Of a stretch of DNA of 9,182 nucleotides, positions 5,897 to 9,182 are shown piece by piece. Under the pieces are notes generated by a model that worked only from the letters and a program-made list of their open reading frames with translations, ran no database searches and was not told where the DNA came from. Source of the DNA: Alphaproteobacteria bacterium (GTDB lineage Bacteria; Pseudomonadota; Alphaproteobacteria; UBA828). Numbering within the stretch: position 1 is the stretch's first letter; each line of letters begins with the position of its first letter. Made by a program: the position numbers and the translations under genes. Location: the NCBI GenBank assembly GCA_030604165.1, contig JAUVWK010000095.1, positions 1-9,182 of the forward strand. Direction: 5' to 3'.

Positions 5897-8023
5897 CTAT
5901 TGCCCTTGCAGCATGCCGATCAGACGCTGGCGCATGCCGTGCATCGCCCGGTCGAACCAGTTCGGATTGGCAATGATCTCCGCCTTGAAGAAAGACGGGC
6001 ACAAGCCGGCCTCGTGGGCCACGGCGGCGCAATTACCGCAGCCGACGCAGCCATCGTCGATGGTCGCCACCGGATCCGAGAGCAAGGGGTCGGGGTTGTC
6101 CTTGATGGTCAGGGAGGGGCAGCCCGAGAGGCGGATACAGGCGTGATCGCCGGTGCAGACGTCTTCGTCGACGCCGTAGCGTGTGCGCACGACGCGCTCG
6201 CCGCGCTCCAGCGCCGTGGCGGTTTCGCGCCGCACGCGGCGTTGGCGCACGAGCTGGCACTCACCGCCGGCGACGATCGCCTTGAGGCCGTGGTTCTCGC
6301 TCGTGACCGCCTCGCGCAGCGCCACGATCATGTCGTCGATGTCGTAGCTATCGACCGACCGAATCCATTGGACGCCGACGCCGCGCAGCGCCTTCTCGAT
6401 CGACATATCGACCGGGTTGCCCTGGGAATCGTGTCCCGTGGACGGAATTGCCTGATGCCCGGTGGCCGCGGCATAGCCGTTGTCGACGACGATCACGACG
6501 CCGTCGTCGCCATTGAAAACAGCGTTGGCGATGCCCGAGGTCAGCCCGTTGTGCCAAAACCCGCCATCGCCCATGAGGCTGATGACGCGCCCCTTGAAAT
6601 TGGGCGCGAGGCCCGAGGCGCTGGCCAGGCCCAGCCCGTAGCCCATGGTGTGCTGGCCGATATTGAACGGCGGCAGCGAGCCGAACAGATGGCAGCCGAT
6701 GTCGCCGCAAACGTGGAACGGGCCCAGCTCCTCTTGCAGGAGCTTGAGCGCGCTGAACAGCGGCCGTTCCGGGCAGCCGATGCAGAACCCGGGCGGGCGG
6801 CCCGGTACCGGGAAGCCGATGGCCTCGGTCGATTGCTTTACACGGCTCCGGTGGGCGTCGCGAACCGCCGCCAGGGCGGCTAGGTCGAGGCCCGCCGGCC
6901 GCGTCGAGGCGATGAATTCCACGGCGCCGTCGAGCAGCACCTGGGTCTTGTATTCGCCGGCCATGGGCAGGATATCCTTGCCGTGCACGGCGGTGCGCGA
7001 CTTGCTGTCGAGCAGCACGGATTTGACGAACTGTTCGATATAGTTGGGCTGGCCCTCCTCGACCACCAGAACGGCCTTTTTGTCGGCGCAGAAACTCTCC
7101 AGCTCGCTCGGAATCAGCGGATAGGTCACGTTCAGGACGTAGATCGGAAGCTTGGTCCGGCCGAAGGAATCCGACAGCTCGAGCAGTTCCAGGGCCCGGT
7201 TCAGTGCGTTGAACAGGCCGCCTTGCACGATGATGCCAACCTCGCCGAGCGGGCCTGCGAACACCTCGTTGAGGCCTTGCGCGGCGATGAAATCCACGGC
7301 GGCCGGCCAGCGCCGCTCGATCTTCTGGACCTCTTGCCGGTAGCTCGAGGGCGGCAGCACCACCTTGGCATAGTCGAACACCGGCGCTTCGATCCTGTCG
7401 TCGGCGTTGTAGCGGCCCTTCTTGTTGTGTTTGGCCGTGAACTGTCCGTACATGTGGCAGGCGCGGATGCGCAGCGTCAGCATCACCGGCGTGTTGCTGG
7501 CCTCGGACAGCGCGAAGCCCTGCTCCACGCATTCGACGATGGTCGGCAGGTCGAGACGCGGATCGAGCAGCCAGATTTGCGATTTCATGGCGAAGGCGTG
7601 CGAGCGCTCCTGCATGATGCTCGAGCCTTCGCCGTAATCCTCGCCGATGACGATGACGCAGCCGCCGGTCACACCGGCCGAGGCGACGTTGGCCAGGGCG
7701 TCGGAGGCGACGTTGGTGCCGACGGTCGATTTCCAGGTCACGGCGCCGCGCAGTGGATAATGGATCGAGGCGGCAAGCATCGCCGCGGCGCCGGCCTCGC
7801 TGGCGCAGTTTTCGAAATGGACGCCAAGCTCCTCGCGCACCTCCTTGGCGTCGTTCATGACATCCATCATGTGAGAGATCGGCGCCCCCTGATAGCCGCC
7901 GATATAGGAGACGCCGCTTTGCAGCAGGGCCTTGGTGACCGCCAGCACGCCTTCGCCGCGGAACAGCTCGCCCTCGCCGATGCGAAGCTGCGCCACTTCT
8001 TTCTTGAACGATCGCTCAGCCAT
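5897..8023 (-). CDS. iorA: Indolepyruvate ferredoxin oxidoreductase subunit alpha (IorA)
   Basis: 708 residues, full length for the proteobacterial form. Order: pyruvate-binding domain (about 10-200, with GGYQGAPISHMMD at 42-54 and WKSTVGTNVASDALANV at 97-113), a middle transferase-like domain (about 255-370), then the TPP-binding domain with FCIGCPER (413-420), GDIGCHLFG (440-448) and the TPP/Mg motif GDGG (485-488) through DNGY (514-517). The C-terminal ferredoxin-like domain has C623, D626, C629 and C635-P636, then C659, C662, C665 and C675-P676. The second motif is CxxCxxC, but the first has Asp where the second Cys would be. The enzyme performs TPP-dependent oxidative decarboxylation of aryl-pyruvates with CoA and passes electrons to ferredoxin, in aromatic amino-acid or arylacetate metabolism. 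The start at 8023 is right after a tandem repeat; the upstream GGTCTAAGCG is a weak ribosome site. Substrate preference among indole-, phenyl- and hydroxyphenylpyruvate cannot be read from sequence. Confidence 0.94.
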   Translation of the reverse strand: MAERSFKKEVAQLRIGEGELFRGEGVLAVTKALLQSGVSYIGGYQGAPISHMMDVMNDAKEVREELGVHFENCASEAGAAAMLAASIHYPLRGAVTWKSTVGTNVASDALANVASAGVTGGCVIVIGEDYGEGSSIMQERSHAFAMKSQIWLLDPRLDLPTIVECVEQGFALSEASNTPVMLTLRIRACHMYGQFTAKHNKKGRYNADDRIEAPVFDYAKVVLPPSSYRQEVQKIERRWPAAVDFIAAQGLNEVFAGPLGEVGIIVQGGLFNALNRALELLELSDSFGRTKLPIYVLNVTYPLIPSELESFCADKKAVLVVEEGQPNYIEQFVKSVLLDSKSRTAVHGKDILPMAGEYKTQVLLDGAVEFIASTRPAGLDLAALAAVRDAHRSRVKQSTEAIGFPVPGRPPGFCIGCPERPLFSALKLLQEELGPFHVCGDIGCHLFGSLPPFNIGQHTMGYGLGLASASGLAPNFKGRVISLMGDGGFWHNGLTSGIANAVFNGDDGVVIVVDNGYAAATGHQAIPSTGHDSQGNPVDMSIEKALRGVGVQWIRSVDSYDIDDMIVALREAVTSENHGLKAIVAGGECQLVRQRRVRRETATALERGERVVRTRYGVDEDVCTGDHACIRLSGCPSLTIKDNPDPLLSDPVATIDDGCVGCGNCAAVAHEAGLCPSFFKAEIIANPNWFDRAMHGMRQRLIGMLQGQ

Positions 8024-8092
8024 CGCTTAGACCTATTACCAAGGAGCCGAGATAACCATCACTTAGACCTGTTACCAAGGAGCCGAGATAAT
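8021..8092 (-). repeat. 36-bp direct tandem repeat covering the iorA start region
   Basis: Two adjacent 36-bp copies, 8021-8056 and 8057-8092, differ at only three positions. In transcript direction each copy ends in an ATG: the downstream one is the iorA start (8023..8021), the upstream one (8059..8057) opens a seven-codon frame. That frame reads M-V-I-S-A-P-W and stops at 8038..8036, in frame with iorA but separated from it by TAA, TAG and TAA. The weak ribosome-binding segment (AGGTCTAAG) is duplicated with the start codon. Flanking sequence does not continue the repeat, and there are no spacers, so it is not a CRISPR array. Confidence 0.9.
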
Positions 8093-8115
8093 ATGGGAGC
8101 GCCGCCGCTGGTTTG

Positions 8116-9182
8116 CTAGCGGATCGCCTTGGCGACGAGGTAGCCGGAGCCGCCGCCAAGCCCCGGGCCCGGATGGGTCGAGGCCCCGATATGATAGAGG
8201 CCGCGCACCGGAGTGGCGTGGTTGCGGCTCGATTTCAGCGGCCGCCAGAGAAAAAATTGATCGAGCCCGCAATAGCCGCCATAGGGATCGCCGCCGACCA
8301 GATTGATGTTGATCGCCTCGAGGTCCGCCGGCGAAAAGGCCCGTCGCCCGAGCACGGTTTTGCGGAATTTGGGAATGTGCCCTGCGATGATGGCCTCGAC
8401 CCGGTCGGCGTAGCGCTCCCGAATACCCGGGGTCCAGCGCCCGTCCGCCGGCGTTGCGATCTCGCCGGCGGCGTCGCCCTTGATGACGCGGGGCGCTTCC
8501 GGGAGCTGGACCGAGAGCACCGCCTTGCCCTCGGGGCAACGCGACGGGTCCAGGGCCGAGGGCTGCCCGACGCAAAGCGTCGGCAGCGCCGGGAGCATGC
8601 CGCGCTCGGCTTCGTTGGCCGCCTTGGAGACCCCGTCGAGGCCCGGCGTCAGATGCAGCAGGGCGACCTTTGCGAGCTCGGGATTCGGCCAATTGGGCGG
8701 CTCCGCGAGGGCGTAGTGGATCTGCATGTTGCCCTTGCCGTAGCGGTATCCGCTCACCTCGGCGCGCACCCCGTGCGGGACATCCGCGTGCTTAAGCAGG
8801 CGCTCGTAAAGCTGGTGCGGCGTGACGCTGCAAATCACCGCCTTGCGGGCCATGACGGTCTCGCCGGCCGCCGTGCGCACGCCCCGCGCGCTGCCGTTTT
8901 CGACGAGGATTTCCGTGACCTCGGTGTCGACCCTGATCGCGCCGCCATGGTTCTCGATGACGGCGCGCATGGCGTCGAGGAACTTCGCGGCGCCGCCCTC
9001 GACCACCGGCGCGCCGGCTTGCTCGAGCGCGAAGGCGATGATTTTCGCCATCTGGCCGGAATAGGCGCTTTCCGGGCCGAGCCCGGTATGGAGCACCCAC
9101 GGCGCCCACAGCGCCCGCAGCTCTTCCGCCTCGTAGCCGCTCTCGAGCCAGCCGCGGGCCGTGCCCATGGCGTCGCCCATCA
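8116..9182 (-). CDS. Phytoene dehydrogenase-like FAD/NAD(P)-dependent oxidoreductase, C-terminal part (N-terminus outside window)
   Basis: The frame is open to the right edge, so about 355 residues are visible and roughly 180, including the N-terminal FAD-binding GxGxxG, are missing when compared with the usual 530 or so. The visible part has GGAAKFLDAMRAVIENHGGAIRVDTEVTEILVENGSARGVRTAAGE, the family's FAD-domain segment, then AVICSVTPHQLYERL. It ends in YHIGASTHPGPGLGGGSGYLVAKAI, the characteristic C-terminal FAD-contacting motif of COG1233 (phytoene dehydrogenase/PYROXD2-like) proteins. Members desaturate or isomerise carotenoids, retinoids and other lipophilic compounds, but most bacterial paralogs have no known substrate. 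No carotenoid genes are nearby, so a carotenoid role is not supported. It ends 92 bases before iorA, in the same direction, and may belong to that transcription unit. Confidence 0.85.
   Translation of the reverse strand, partial: MGDAMGTARGWLESGYEAEELRALWAPWVLHTGLGPESAYSGQMAKIIAFALEQAGAPVVEGGAAKFLDAMRAVIENHGGAIRVDTEVTEILVENGSARGVRTAAGETVMARKAVICSVTPHQLYERLLKHADVPHGVRAEVSGYRYGKGNMQIHYALAEPPNWPNPELAKVALLHLTPGLDGVSKAANEAERGMLPALPTLCVGQPSALDPSRCPEGKAVLSVQLPEAPRVIKGDAAGEIATPADGRWTPGIRERYADRVEAIIAGHIPKFRKTVLGRRAFSPADLEAININLVGGDPYGGYCGLDQFFLWRPLKSSRNHATPVRGLYHIGASTHPGPGLGGGSGYLVAKAIR

Noticed and set aside
8021..8092. CRISPR array from two similar 36-bp units
   Set aside because: The units are directly adjacent with no spacers, there are only two copies, and no cas genes are near.
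8116..9182. Carotenoid biosynthesis assignment (crtI)
   Set aside because: Only the general COG1233 motifs are visible, the N-terminus is missing and no carotenoid genes are nearby.

Overview
High-GC bacterial DNA in which every supported gene lies on the minus strand, so the window reads from right to left. Base composition, gene style (long IorA/IorB subunits of the proteobacterial type, frequent ATGA stop/start overlaps) and an FNR/FixK-type operator suggest an alphaproteobacterium of the Rhodospirillales kind. This placement is an inference from style; no RNA or ribosomal marker gene is present.

Right part (9182 to 4338): the C-terminal two thirds of a phytoene-dehydrogenase-like FAD oxidoreductase (N-terminus outside the window). 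It is followed by a 92-base gap holding a 36-bp tandem repeat that duplicates the translation-start region of the next gene, then iorA and iorB. These encode the two large subunits of a ferredoxin-dependent indolepyruvate (aryl-2-ketoacid) oxidoreductase, which converts transamination products of Trp/Phe/Tyr to aryl-acetyl-CoA and reduced ferredoxin.

Middle (4337 to 3274): a 167-base gap with a palindrome and a candidate promoter, then an SMP-30/gluconolactonase-type beta-propeller lactonase with a complete predicted metal site.

Left part (3273 to 1): a 241-base intergenic region carries a perfect TTGAT-N4-ATCAA FNR/FixK-type box, placed for class II activation. It precedes a tightly packed five-gene operon: corrinoid-binding protein, UroD-family methyltransferase, DUF1638 protein, a cysteine-rich MetV-like subunit (MTHFR C-terminal domain family), and the first 29 codons of what looks like metF. 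The logic is a one-carbon demethylation module. A methyl group from an unidentified donor passes through the corrinoid protein toward tetrahydrofolate and is then oxidised by a MetV/MetF-type methylenetetrahydrofolate reductase. The donor and the THF methyltransferase are not identifiable here, and the DUF1638 protein is the unexplained conserved partner.

The most interesting points are this oxygen-regulated corrinoid operon with its DUF1638 gene, the altered ligand sets predicted in the UroD-type methyltransferase (His-x-Cys...His) and in IorA (CxxDxxC), and the duplicated start region upstream of iorA. No tRNA, rRNA, CRISPR array, insertion sequence or phage gene was seen.
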